Part shown: piece by piece, positions 1 to 8,342 of the stretch | Position numbering within the stretch: position 1 is the stretch's first letter | How the letters are laid out: each line of letters opens with the position of its first letter | From: Alphaproteobacteria bacterium | GTDB taxonomy: Bacteria; Pseudomonadota; Alphaproteobacteria; Rhodobacterales; Rhodobacteraceae | DNA: 64,000 nt | Assembly: GCA_030427145.1 (NCBI GenBank) | Contig: JAUHWT010000001.1 | Coordinates: forward strand, 292,414 to 356,413 | Reading direction: 5' to 3' | Position numbers and translations under genes: made by a program | Notes under the pieces: model-generated | The model's input: the letters and a program-made list of their open reading frames with translations, nothing else | The model's database searches: none | Told to the model about the DNA's origin: nothing

Positions 1-131
1 GGAGGGCCCTACAGGAAAAACGACGCCAACCCCCGGCATCGCCAAAATTCCGCGCGGTGATAGCAGAGGGTATGGTGCAAGGCAATACGCCTGTGACCGA
101 GTTTGGACATGGAGGCCCAACTTGGCCGATA
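1..131. other. left window edge, no gene assigned
   Basis: No reading frame here can be tied to a product. One plus-strand frame and one minus-strand frame stay open to the edge, the latter with a possible ATG near position 38, but neither gives a recognisable sequence. In related genomes a hydrolase or a D,D-carboxypeptidase often sits near the methyltransferase-clpA pair (from memory), so a gene just outside the window is possible. Confidence 0.3.
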
Positions 132-923
132 TCATCGTTCAAAGCCGTCCGTATGGACCGCAAAAGAGTTGCCGGGGAGAGGTTTCGGCTTGGATCCGGC
201 CAATCCCTCCAAAACCTCCAGGGGCCCCGGAACCGTAAGCCTGGACGCGTTTTCCGCCGATCCAGGGTGCACGTTCTTGGCCGCCTCGACCAAAAGCGCG
301 CCCGCGACCATCTGCGGATTGTAGCGCCGACCCATTTTCTCCCACAGCTTGGCGGTTTTCTGCCAGAAACGCCCATGCGACGGTGGGAAGTATAGTGCCG
401 CCTCGTGGTGTTCCGGGGAAAACCGGCATTTGCGCAGAAGCGATTCCAACTGGCCAAAACTGTAGGGACGACCGTTTCCAAAGGGCGTTGCATCGGTTCT
501 CGCCCAAAGACCGGAGCGGTTGGGCACGACGAATACGACATGCCCACCCGGCGACAACACTCGCCAGATTTCAGTAAGGAGGTCCTGAGGACTTTCGCAT
601 GTCTCCAGGCCATGGGCGACCACGAGCCGGTCAACACTACCCGCCGGAACGGGCCAGCGGGTTTCATGTACAAGAGTCGTGACATTATCCATTGCCGGCG
701 GCCAGGGCATCACACCCTGCTGGTCCGGCATGAAGGCGAGGACCCGCTGCGAGTCTCTTAGAAAAGGTCGCAGCACCGGGACGGCAAATCCGAAGCCGAC
801 CACCACCATACCTTTAGTATTGGGCCACAGGGTCCGGAGCGCATCCTGCAGTGCAACCTGGGCGGAACGTCCCAGTTTGGTGCGGTAGTAAAAGCTCCGG
901 AGGTCTATTACGTCCTGGTGCAT
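132..923 (-). CDS. class I SAM-dependent methyltransferase
   Basis: A 263-residue cytosolic protein with the Methyltransf_11 layout. A glycine-bearing first strand (VVVGFGFAVPV, about residue 40) takes the place of the SAM-binding motif I. It is followed by SVDRLVVAHGLE and by WRVLSPGGHVVFVVPN, the usual post-motif strand with the Pro-Gly-Gly turn. The substrate is unknown. I start it at the second in-frame ATG (MHQDVIDL) because homologous proteins begin with a similar stretch; an ATG 21 bases upstream is the alternative. It is divergent from clpA with a long spacer between. Motif I is weak compared with a classical GxGxG, so substrate and activity cannot be predicted. Confidence 0.8.
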   Translation of the reverse strand: MHQDVIDLRSFYYRTKLGRSAQVALQDALRTLWPNTKGMVVVGFGFAVPVLRPFLRDSQRVLAFMPDQQGVMPWPPAMDNVTTLVHETRWPVPAGSVDRLVVAHGLETCESPQDLLTEIWRVLSPGGHVVFVVPNRSGLWARTDATPFGNGRPYSFGQLESLLRKCRFSPEHHEAALYFPPSHGRFWQKTAKLWEKMGRRYNPQMVAGALLVEAAKNVHPGSAENASRLTVPGPLEVLEGLAGSKPKPLPGNSFAVHTDGFER

Positions 924-1401
924 TCCCGCATTCCACTTTTGCACGCCCCGGGGCCGGAGGACATGCCGGCACCTTCGTTAAGGCGGCGGAAAGTTTCCCG
1001 TTACTGCAGCAGGAAGACAAGAGTAATTTTTATGCGATGGAAACTGAACGGCGCTTCGCTGGCGTTGGGAACGGATTCGAGCGGGTAACTTTATTTTGTA
1101 GCAGGAGGCTTTCAGGTCTTTAAATTTCGGATCGAATGTCAATATGGTGTGTCACATGCCGCCGATGGCTCCTGTGATAAGCTCCCCTCAATAAACCAAA
1201 CCTGTTTTGGCCCTGCCCAAAATCCGGTCAGATGTCGGGATATCACTAAAAATTTTGACGAAGACCTGAACTGTCTGGCAAAAATGCACTTGAAGCGGTC
1301 AGAATAAAACCGATGTTTAACATGTACGGGGTAACACTACCCTGACTTGCCCCAGGCCGGTTTCCCCAAAACCGGCGGGTTCATACCGGAAGGACGCGGA
1401 G
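924..1401. other. divergent intergenic region before clpA
   Basis: This spacer of nearly 480 bases separates a minus-strand methyltransferase from clpA. No credible ORF was found; in particular there is no clpS, which in many proteobacteria lies directly upstream of clpA. A heat-shock-type promoter candidate is present: CTTGAA at 1289-1294, then 15 bases, then CCGATGTT at 1310-1317, about 85 bases before the clpA start. It resembles the alphaproteobacterial RpoH pattern only loosely. The clpA ribosome site is GGAAGGACGCGGAG, directly before the ATG. Confidence 0.4.
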
Positions 1402-3732
1402 ATGCCCTCATTTTCGAGCACCCTCGAAGCCGCAATTCACAACGCACTTGGTCATGCCAATCAGCGCAAACATGAACTTGCCACACTGGAGCACCTGCTT
1501 TTGGCGTTGTTGGATGAACCAGACGCCTCTCAGGTCATGAAAGCCTGTGGCGTTGAGGTGGAAGCCCTGCGCAAGACAATTGTGGCGTTTCTCGATGACG
1601 AGTTGGATGCTCTTGTTTCCGATATCGAGGGATCCGAAGCCGCACCGACGACAGGATTTCAGCGCGTGATCCAGCGCGCTGCCATACACGTGCAGAGCTC
1701 GGGCCGCTCGGAAGTCACCGGTGCTAATGTTCTGGTCGCGATTTTCGCCGAGCGCGAAAGCCATGCAGCGTATTTCCTGCAGGAACAGGACATGACGCGT
1801 TACGACGCGGTCAACTATATCAGCCACGGTGTCGCCAAGGACCCGGCCTATGGCAGCACGCGTCCCATTCACGGTGCGGAAGAACCGGCTGAAGAGGCAA
1901 AGGCCCAGCCATCGGGTTCCGGCAAGGAAGCTGAGGAGACCGCGCTTCAGAAATACTGCGTCAACCTGAACGAAAAAGCCGAAACCGGGGACGTCGATCC
2001 GTTGATCGGCCGCGCCCATGAGGTTGACCGCTGCATTCAGATCCTGTGCCGCCGCCGCAAAAACAACCCGCTTCTGGTGGGTGATCCCGGTGTCGGTAAA
2101 ACCGCGATTGCGGAAGGCCTGGCCCGTAAGATTATTGACGGTGAGACGCCGGAAGTTCTCTCCGGCACCACACTGTTCTCGCTCGACATGGGCGCCCTGC
2201 TCGCCGGTACACGCTACCGCGGTGATTTTGAGGAACGCCTGAAATCGGTAATGAAGGAACTGGAATCCCATCCGGACGCGGTTCTGTTCATTGACGAGAT
2301 TCACACGGTCATTGGCGCAGGTGCCACCAGCGGTGGTGCGATGGATGCCTCGAACCTGCTGAAACCGGCCCTGCAGTCGGGTTCCCTGCGCTGCATGGGC
2401 TCCACGACCTACAAGGAGTTCCGTCAGCACTTCGAAAAGGACCGTGCCCTGTCCCGCCGGTTCCAGAAAATCGACGTGAACGAGCCGAGTGTTGAGGACG
2501 CCTTCAAAATCCTCAAAGGCCTCAAGCCCTATTTCGAGGAGCATCACTCGATCCGTTATACGGTCGATGCGATCAAAACGGCTGTCGAACTGTCGGCCCG
2601 CTACATGCATGACCGCAAACTGCCGGATAAGGCGATTGACGTGATTGACGAGGCTGGAGCCGCGCAGCATCTGCTACCGGAAACCAAGCGGCGCAAGACC
2701 ATCGGTACGCGTGAAATCGAGGCCGTGGTCGCCAAGATTGCCCGCATCCCGCCGAAAAACGTGTCCAAGGATGATGCCGAGGTTCTCAAGGACCTGGAAA
2801 AATCCCTCAAGCGCGTTGTCTTCGGTCAGGACAAAGCCATCGAGTCGCTGTCATCCGCCATAAAACTGGCACGTGCCGGTTTGCGTGAGCCTGAAAAGCC
2901 CATCGGCAACTACCTGTTCACCGGCCCGACCGGTGTGGGTAAAACCGAGGTGGCCAAACAGCTCGCCGATACGCTGGGCGTTGAACTGCTGCGCTTCGAC
3001 ATGTCGGAATACATGGAGAAACACACGGTCAGCCGTCTGATCGGTGCGCCTCCGGGCTATGTCGGCTTTGACCAGGGCGGACTGCTCACCGATGGTGTGG
3101 ATCAGCATCCACACTGTGTTCTTCTGCTCGACGAGATGGAGAAGGCACATCCGGACGTCTACAATATCCTGTTGCAGGTGATGGATAACGGCAAGCTGAC
3201 CGACCATAACGGCCGGACGGTGGATTTCCGCAACGTTGTTCTGATCATGACCTCCAACGCGGGTGCCGCCGAACAGGCCAAGACCGCGCTCGGATTTGGT
3301 CGGGAACGTCGGGAAGGAGAGGATACGGCCGCCGTCGAGCGCACGTTCTCGCCGGAATTCCGCAACCGTCTCGACGCGGTTATCGGCTTCTCGCCGCTGC
3401 CGAAGTCGGTCATCCTGCAGGTTGTCGAGAAATTCGTTCTGCAGCTTGAGGCGCAGCTTCTGGACCGGAACGTGCATATCGAGCTTACTCCGAAAGCGGC
3501 CGAGTGGCTCGGCGAACAGGGCTACGATACGCATATGGGTGCGCGCCCACTGGGTCGTGTGATTCAGGAGAACATCAAAAAGCCGCTGGCGGAGGAACTT
3601 CTGTTCGGCAAGCTCACCAAAGGTGGTCTTGTTCGGGTGATGGTGTCCAAGGACAAGCTGGTTCTGAAAATCGAACCGGCTGGCCCGCCGCAATTGTCAT
3701 CGAAGAAAACGCCTCTGCTTACGGCGAAGTAA
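1402..3732 (+). CDS. clpA: ATP-dependent Clp protease ATP-binding subunit ClpA
   Basis: ClpA is the hexameric AAA+ unfoldase that feeds substrates to ClpP in the cytosol. The 776 residues fit the family (758 in E. coli). Two Clp_N repeats fill about residues 1-150. They are followed by AAA module 1, with Walker A GDPGVGKT at 227-234 and DEIH at 298, and AAA module 2, with Walker A GPTGVGKT at 508-515 and DEME at 577. The C-terminal D2-small domain carries the ARPLGR sensor-2 motif. An LGF tripeptide before SPEFRNRLD corresponds to the ClpP-docking IGL/LGF loop. The gene is monocistronic, with its own terminator behind it and no clpS beside it. ClpB is excluded because the long coiled-coil middle domain is absent. 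Confidence 0.98.
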   Translation: MPSFSSTLEAAIHNALGHANQRKHELATLEHLLLALLDEPDASQVMKACGVEVEALRKTIVAFLDDELDALVSDIEGSEAAPTTGFQRVIQRAAIHVQSSGRSEVTGANVLVAIFAERESHAAYFLQEQDMTRYDAVNYISHGVAKDPAYGSTRPIHGAEEPAEEAKAQPSGSGKEAEETALQKYCVNLNEKAETGDVDPLIGRAHEVDRCIQILCRRRKNNPLLVGDPGVGKTAIAEGLARKIIDGETPEVLSGTTLFSLDMGALLAGTRYRGDFEERLKSVMKELESHPDAVLFIDEIHTVIGAGATSGGAMDASNLLKPALQSGSLRCMGSTTYKEFRQHFEKDRALSRRFQKIDVNEPSVEDAFKILKGLKPYFEEHHSIRYTVDAIKTAVELSARYMHDRKLPDKAIDVIDEAGAAQHLLPETKRRKTIGTREIEAVVAKIARIPPKNVSKDDAEVLKDLEKSLKRVVFGQDKAIESLSSAIKLARAGLREPEKPIGNYLFTGPTGVGKTEVAKQLADTLGVELLRFDMSEYMEKHTVSRLIGAPPGYVGFDQGGLLTDGVDQHPHCVLLLDEMEKAHPDVYNILLQVMDNGKLTDHNGRTVDFRNVVLIMTSNAGAAEQAKTALGFGRERREGEDTAAVERTFSPEFRNRLDAVIGFSPLPKSVILQVVEKFVLQLEAQLLDRNVHIELTPKAAEWLGEQGYDTHMGARPLGRVIQENIKKPLAEELLFGKLTKGGLVRVMVSKDKLVLKIEPAGPPQLSSKKTPLLTAK

Positions 3733-3738
3733 AAATCA

Positions 3739-3771
3739 GGCCCGCGCAGGAAACTGCCCGGGCCTTTTTTT
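3739..3771 (+). terminator. intrinsic terminator of clpA
   Basis: An 11-base stem with one mismatch (GGCCCGCGCAG paired with CTGCCCGGGCC) and a four-base loop is followed by seven T residues. It begins seven bases after the clpA stop, which is the expected place and shape for a rho-independent terminator. Confidence 0.92.
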
Positions 3772-3800
3772 CGGCTGCAATCAGGGAATCAAAGCTTCGA

Positions 3801-4139
3801 TCAGACGGCTCTGATCAGTTTTCGTTCAAGGACACGCAGAACTGTTTTGAGATCCTGTCCGCGCTTGAGAATGCGCCCATCCATACCAATGACGCAGTAG
3901 AGTTGCTGCTTCGCGGCGAGTTTCGGGCGCTTTTCGATACGGTACACCGGATGTTCGGCGGTGTGACGGAAGACGGAAAACACGGCAACCTCGCGCAACA
4001 TGGAAATTCCATAATCCCGCCAGAGCCCCGCAGCCACCATTTTTCCGTATAAAGCCAGTATGACGGAAAGCTCCGTCCGATGAAAACTCACGCGGTCCTG
4101 AACTGGTGGAAACTGCGCTACATCAACATTTTGAACCAT
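3801..4139 (-). CDS. DUF2794 domain-containing protein
   Basis: A 112-residue protein with no signal peptide or membrane segment. The segment around FHRTELSVILALYGKMVAAGLWRDYG and the later EKRPKLAAKQ match what I know of DUF2794, an alphaproteobacteria-restricted family of unknown function, and the length fits. It is the last of three minus-strand genes (hspQ, K+ channel, this one), separated by gaps of about 100-145 bases, so co-transcription is possible but not shown. It converges on the clpA terminator. No catalytic residues can be named. Confidence 0.85.
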   Translation of the reverse strand: MVQNVDVAQFPPVQDRVSFHRTELSVILALYGKMVAAGLWRDYGISMLREVAVFSVFRHTAEHPVYRIEKRPKLAAKQQLYCVIGMDGRILKRGQDLKTVLRVLERKLIRAV

Positions 4140-4242
4140 GTCAGCAGTGTGGCGCCCTTTGCCGTACTTGGCAAGTTTTACGGCTCAGGCGACCCAAAAT
4201 TCCGTGCAAATTTTTCATCGGAATTCGCCTAAAATTTCGCGC

Positions 4243-4683
4243 TTATTTACGCCTGTTTGCGCGACCTGCGTGGCCGAAGACCTCAACCAGAAACGCAGTG
4301 CTGATTCCGAAGGAAAGCAGCCCCGCAATCGCGGCAAATGTTGCATAGATTCGCAGCCCTTCGCCAAGCACGATGTCGCCGTATCCAAGCGTGGTATAGG
4401 TCACAATGGAAAAGTAAACGGCACCATTCCAGTCTGGAATGACCTCGGTGTGCACGAAAATGAATGCCCAAATCCATATCTGAACCGTGTGCGACCCAAT
4501 GACCGCGCCCAGGGCGGTGAGCAGAATGGCAAAAGACTTACCGGGCGTTCTCCAGCCCCGCCCCTCCGCATGTTCCCCTACCCAGGTGACCACGGGCATG
4601 CCGATGGCAAAGGCCATTACGTGAACCACGGTACAGAGAGTTAGAAAGGCGCTGCCCCACAAAATCTGGTGAAAAATGTCCAT
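4243..4683 (-). CDS. two-TM potassium channel family protein
   Basis: A 146-residue inner-membrane protein. Hydrophobic segments lie at about 8-30, 50-74 and 112-135. A pore loop before the last one carries the K+ selectivity filter TTLGYGD at residues 97-103, which is diagnostic for the Ion_trans_2 family. There is no RCK/TrkA nucleotide-binding domain, so gating is not obvious. The extra N-terminal hydrophobic segment makes it a three-segment variant of the minimal channel. It lies between hspQ and the DUF2794 gene on the same strand. Permeation of K+ is inferred from the filter sequence alone. Confidence 0.9.
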   Translation of the reverse strand: MDIFHQILWGSAFLTLCTVVHVMAFAIGMPVVTWVGEHAEGRGWRTPGKSFAILLTALGAVIGSHTVQIWIWAFIFVHTEVIPDWNGAVYFSIVTYTTLGYGDIVLGEGLRIYATFAAIAGLLSFGISTAFLVEVFGHAGRANRRK

Positions 4684-4797
4684 CTAAACCTGTCCGGCAG
4701 AACCGATGAGCATACTGATGTTCGTGGATCTCAGGCGATGATGGGCACCCGCCTGATCGGGGCAATTTCCAGTGCGGTAACAACGCATCAGGGTGCA

Positions 4798-4822
4798 GCC
4801 GGCCGTCCTCCAGCCGGCCGGC
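4798..4822 (-). terminator. GC-rich hairpin after hspQ
   Basis: GCCGGCC and GGCCGGC arms flank an 11-base spacer just downstream of the hspQ stop on the minus strand. There is no T tract, so it may be a weak or rho-assisted terminator, or an mRNA end-protecting hairpin. Confidence 0.4.
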
Positions 4823-4828
4823 GACAAA

Positions 4829-5164
4829 TCAGTGCAGGTGGGCGTCCACCGCGTAGCGTCCGCTCTCACGCATAGGACCAAACATTTCCGCAACTTCGGG
4901 ATGATCGACCGGATCACCGGATTCATCAGTCACGAGGTTCTGCTCGGACACATAGGCAACGTAGTAGGACGTCTCATTTTCAGCCAGCAGATGATAGAAC
5001 GGCTGGTCCTTGTCCGGACGGTTTTCCTCCGGAATGGACTCCCACCACTCATCCGTGTTGCTGAAGGACGGATCCACGTCAAAAATTACACCGCGGAACG
5101 GATGGAGTTTGTGGCGAACCACCTGCCCAACCGTGAATTTTGCGTACGACGTCAACATAATCAT
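4829..5164 (-). CDS. hspQ: heat shock protein HspQ
   Basis: A 111-residue cytosolic protein of the HspQ/YccV family (105 residues in E. coli). The front half reads KFTVGQVVRHKLHPFRGVIFDVDP, and later HLLAENETSYYVAYVSEQNL matches the conserved family core. In E. coli HspQ is a heat-inducible factor that binds hemimethylated DNA near oriC and acts as a specificity-enhancing factor of Lon; the role here is by homology. The third codon is also an ATG, and the start could be there. The upstream spacer carries CCCCATCT on the minus strand (5201-5208), which resembles an RpoH -10 element, but I see no good matching -35. Confidence 0.93.
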   Translation of the reverse strand: MIMLTSYAKFTVGQVVRHKLHPFRGVIFDVDPSFSNTDEWWESIPEENRPDKDQPFYHLLAENETSYYVAYVSEQNLVTDESGDPVDHPEVAEMFGPMRESGRYAVDAHLH

Positions 5165-5443
5165 AGAGCCTGAAACATGGTATTACACGCCACACCATAT
5201 AGATGGGGCCGTATCGTGTCCACAGACCAGGACATACTTAAGTGATTGCGGTTAAGGCGACCGAATCAGTGGGTCTGCGCGCGGACGATACATGCTGCGG
5301 TTGTCTCTGGTAAACCCCCTGTCGTCAGGATCATGGCCCGACAGGGATGTTCGGGCGCATTTTAGGTGAGTTTTTCTTGCATCGGGAAAATTATCTGCGA
5401 TCCTGTCGCCGACGTGCAAAAAGACACGCGAGCAGGAACCAAA

Positions 5444-6034
5444 ATGTACTTTTCTAAACGCTTCGGGCGTTTGCTTGTGATCGGCATGTTGCTGGGCCTT
5501 GTGGCCTGCAGCAGTAACAAGCCCCCGAGTACCGTTGTGGATGCATGCCGGATCAAGGGTGAACGGCCCCACTGGTACAAATCCATGGTGAAAACCGAAA
5601 AGAAATGGGGCGTCCCCGTTTCCGTTCAGATGGCCACGATTGCCCGGGAATCGAGTTTCCAGCATGATGCGCGCCCAACGAAACGTGTTGGCAGCTGGAT
5701 CTTCGCAAGGGACGTGCCGCGGTCGTCGGCGCTTGGATTTTCACAGGCGCTGGACGGAACCTGGGACATGTACAAGCAGCAGACCGGACGACGGAGCGCG
5801 GATCGTACTGATTTCGCAGATTCGTCGGACTTCATTGGCTGGTACATGAGCCACAACGCCAAAATCAACGGCGTTGCCCGCAATGACGCCTTCAACCAGT
5901 ACCTCGCCTACCATGAAGGGTTCAGTGGATACGCCCGTGGAACCTGGCGCGGAAAATCGTGGCTGCCCGTTGTTGCGACGGACGTTCAGCGATGGGCAAA
6001 CCGCTACGAATCCCAACTGGCGGGGTGCAGCTGA
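5444..6034 (+). CDS. lytic transglycosylase-like lipoprotein
   Basis: A 196-residue predicted lipoprotein. After a short basic start (MYFSKRFGR) comes a hydrophobic stretch ending in the lipobox LVAC, so the mature protein begins at Cys about residue 23. The domain has the SLT goose-lysozyme order: ATIARESSFQHDARP with the probable catalytic Glu, then GFSQALDGTWDMYK, then YLAYHEGFSGY. It probably cleaves peptidoglycan at the outer or inner membrane face. I start at the ATG preceded by AGGA, since the upstream extension would place the lipobox too far in. It is divergent from hspQ and followed by a LysR gene. Confidence 0.85.
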   Translation: MYFSKRFGRLLVIGMLLGLVACSSNKPPSTVVDACRIKGERPHWYKSMVKTEKKWGVPVSVQMATIARESSFQHDARPTKRVGSWIFARDVPRSSALGFSQALDGTWDMYKQQTGRRSADRTDFADSSDFIGWYMSHNAKINGVARNDAFNQYLAYHEGFSGYARGTWRGKSWLPVVATDVQRWANRYESQLAGCS

Positions 6035-6091
6035 GGTCGCTTGGTTTTGGAAACAATTTCCAGAGGCAAACGCAACTGTTGACCGTCGCGG

Positions 6092-6127
6092 GGCATCCCC
6101 CCTAACCTTTCCAAAACAGGGGGTGCC
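6092..6127 (+). other. hairpin covering the LysR translation start region
   Basis: GGCATCCCCCC and GGGGGTGCC can pair, with one bulged base, across a spacer of about 16 bases. The right arm ends three bases before the start codon of the LysR gene and contains the only G-rich stretch that could serve as its ribosome binding site. It may limit translation or end transcription from the upstream gene; no T tract follows. Confidence 0.35.
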
Positions 6128-6130
6128 GGG

Positions 6131-7051
6131 ATGGACAGGTTCGCCGAACTGGAGGCGTTCGTAAACGTCGTCGATAATGGTGGCTTCACTGAGGCCGCCA
6201 GAAAGATGGGCGTTTCCAAATCGGCGATCTCGAAAAGTGTATCCGCTCTGGAAGCCCGCCTGGCCGTGCGGCTGCTAAACCGTACCACCCGCCGCGTCAG
6301 CCCCACGGAAGTTGGCCTGGCGTACTATGATCGAGCCATAGATGTCCTGAAGGATGTGAACGACGCGGACAGCCTCGTCACCTCGATGCAGGCCAGCCCG
6401 CGGGGGTCTTTAAAAGTCTCCGCCCCCGTCAACTTCGGTATCGGACATCTTTCCTCGGCGGCCGCGCGGTTTCTGACCCGCTATGAGGATGTCGACATCA
6501 ACATGGTGCTGGACGACCGGTTTGTGGAACTGGTTGCGGAAGGATTCGACGTCGCCATTCGAATCGGCACACTCGACGACAGCTCGCTCAAGGCCCGCAA
6601 ACTTGCTGAGACCCGCATGACCCTTGTGGCTTCGGAGGGGTATCTGAAACGTTTCGGCACGCCCAAGACCCTGGAGGATCTGAGTTCGCACAACCTCCTT
6701 CACTACTCGCACCTGTCCAGCAGCAATTACTGGAAGCTCAAAAGCCAGTCAGGCGAGGTCCGGCAGGTCAGGGTGGGCGGTCGTCTTACGGTAAACAACG
6801 GCGCGTCCCTGAAAATGGCGGCAATCGCGGGGCTGGGAATCGCTCACATTCCCACCTTCATAGTCGGATGCTCCGTGGAACAGGGCGATCTGGTGCGGCT
6901 GCTGCCGGATTTGAGGTTCGATCCAATGGGCGTTCATGCGGTTTACCCGTCAGGCCGGTTCATGCAGCCGAAACTGCGGGCGTTCATCGATTTCCTCGTG
7001 GAGCATTTCCGTACGGTCGATACCGACAACTGGCCGATCGGCGCGACCTGA
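6131..7051 (+). CDS. LysR-family transcriptional regulator
   Basis: A 306-residue DNA-binding regulator. The N-terminal winged helix-turn-helix (about residues 1-60) reads MDRFAELEAFVNVVDNGG and AARKMGVSKSAISKSVSALE, followed by LLNRTTRRVSPTEVG, all standard for LysR. The remainder is a periplasmic-binding-like effector domain with the phrase VDINMVLDDRFVELVAEGFDVAIRIG, typical of the AaeR/DsdC-like branch. It converges tail-to-tail, with a four-base gap, on the carnitine operon. LysR genes usually diverge from their target, so its control of that operon is only a guess. Confidence 0.93.
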   Translation: MDRFAELEAFVNVVDNGGFTEAARKMGVSKSAISKSVSALEARLAVRLLNRTTRRVSPTEVGLAYYDRAIDVLKDVNDADSLVTSMQASPRGSLKVSAPVNFGIGHLSSAAARFLTRYEDVDINMVLDDRFVELVAEGFDVAIRIGTLDDSSLKARKLAETRMTLVASEGYLKRFGTPKTLEDLSSHNLLHYSHLSSSNYWKLKSQSGEVRQVRVGGRLTVNNGASLKMAAIAGLGIAHIPTFIVGCSVEQGDLVRLLPDLRFDPMGVHAVYPSGRFMQPKLRAFIDFLVEHFRTVDTDNWPIGAT

Positions 7052-7055
7052 ATCG

Positions 7056-7622
7056 TCAGGACCGCGCCATCGCGTGGTATTCCGGGTTTGGCCGCATATC
7101 CACCGCGCTCGCCATGCGGTTGGTCATGTTGTAAAATGACGCGACGCTGGCGATATCCCAGATGTCCCGGTCGCTGAAGCCGTGATCGCGCAGAACCTGG
7201 CGGTCGGCTTCCTCAATCGAAGCGCTGGCGCGTGTCATCTTTATGGAGAAATCCAGCATCGCCCGCTGGCGCGGCTCGAGTGGGGTCACCCGGTAATTGA
7301 AGGCAATCATCTCCCCAAGTTCGGGATTGCCCGACAGACTGCGTACCGCGGCCCCATGCGCAACCAGGCAGTAGAAACATCCATTCTCGGACGAAACAGC
7401 AACCGCGATCATCTCCCGCTCAAGTTTGCTCAGCCCGCTCTCGCCTAGCATCAGATCATTGTAGAGCGCAGTAAACGCATTCAGCTTGTCGATGTCGTGT
7501 GAATAGGCCCGCAGGACATTCGGAACCAGACCGAGTTTTTCCTGGCAGATGTCAAAATACCGCTGCGTTTCATCGGGCAACGGCTCCACTGGCGGAAGAT
7601 TGAGGGCGGTCGGCTGTTCCAT
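7056..7622 (-). CDS. AhpD-like carboxymuconolactone decarboxylase family protein (peroxidase-related)
   Basis: A 188-residue protein with the CMD/AhpD core: GLVPNVLRAYSHD, LSKLEREMIAVAVS, and the redox motif CFYCLVAHG (Cys-x-x-Cys-x-x-x-His), which carries peroxidase or disulfide chemistry in AhpD. It matches the peroxidase-related subfamily. I start at the ATG at 7622, which has GGGGAG five bases ahead; an in-frame TTG at 7640 is the poorer alternative. It is the last gene of the carnitine operon. Its substrate there is unknown; protection against reactive by-products is one possibility. Confidence 0.85.
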   Translation of the reverse strand: MEQPTALNLPPVEPLPDETQRYFDICQEKLGLVPNVLRAYSHDIDKLNAFTALYNDLMLGESGLSKLEREMIAVAVSSENGCFYCLVAHGAAVRSLSGNPELGEMIAFNYRVTPLEPRQRAMLDFSIKMTRASASIEEADRQVLRDHGFSDRDIWDIASVASFYNMTNRMASAVDMRPNPEYHAMARS

Positions 7623-7636
7623 CGTAACTCCCCGGA

Positions 7637-8338
7637 TCAATCCTGTTGTATCCTGTAATGGTACCTCGCCCGTTCCTCCATTCCCAGTCCGGCATAGAGC
7701 GCCCGGGCACCCGCGTTCGCTTCAGTCACCGCCAGGGAAAGAAGACCGGCATTCCGCATTTTCGCCCAGGCGGCCGCCGCACGGGTGACACGCGCGCCCA
7801 CTCCGCGCCGTCGCGCCGTTGGCAAAACCTCAAGCGCGTGAAGCATGGCGACACCATCGTGTATCGCGACAAATCCGGCGGCAACCGGCCGGTCACCCTC
7901 CCGACCCATGATCCATGTCTTCGGCCCCAGCGCTCTGCCCATCACGGCCAAACGGTCGCGCCCAATGCCTCCGCCCAACCAGATTTCCGCCATACCGGCC
8001 AGCGGCGCCTCGCAGAAGATGGTCGTCTCATTCAAGTCACCGCTCGCCAGTTCATGGCTGGGACCTGCCATTATGACGGTATGATCGCGCGCAAAGTAGC
8101 CTCGTGCGGCAAGGCGCGCATCGAGGTCCTCTTGGTGATCCCGCACCTGAAACAACAGGGGTTGTCCCCATCCGCGCATGGTGGTCTCGGCAGTTTCCAG
8201 ATCACCGGCATTACCCACGAGGCTCGCGGCGGTCACACGGTTTCCGCCACCGGTACTGCGCCGCAGGAGCCACGGGCCTTTTGTACAGGTCTCCTCGGCC
8301 GGCCATGTCGCGGCCAAAACCTCATAAAGGTCGGCCAT
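7637..8338 (-). CDS. GNAT-family N-acetyltransferase
   Basis: A 233-residue protein. The C-terminal third has the GNAT acetyl-CoA binding strand and loop: MLHALEVLPTARRRGVGARVTRAAAAWA, then LSLAVTEANAGARALYAGLGM. The N-terminal part (EVLAATWPAEETCTKGPWLLRR) resembles acetyltransferases that carry a second, degenerate GNAT fold. I start at the ATG four bases after the dehydrogenase stop. It lies third in the carnitine operon, so it may act on a quaternary amine pathway intermediate, but the acceptor is unknown. Confidence 0.85.
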   Translation of the reverse strand: MADLYEVLAATWPAEETCTKGPWLLRRSTGGGNRVTAASLVGNAGDLETAETTMRGWGQPLLFQVRDHQEDLDARLAARGYFARDHTVIMAGPSHELASGDLNETTIFCEAPLAGMAEIWLGGGIGRDRLAVMGRALGPKTWIMGREGDRPVAAGFVAIHDGVAMLHALEVLPTARRRGVGARVTRAAAAWAKMRNAGLLSLAVTEANAGARALYAGLGMEERARYHYRIQQD

Positions 8339-8342
8339 GCGG

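Noticed and set aside
1408..2670. Long minus-strand frame opposite clpA
   Set aside because: It is the mirror of a strongly conserved coding gene, has no recognisable domain, and reflects GC-rich codon use.
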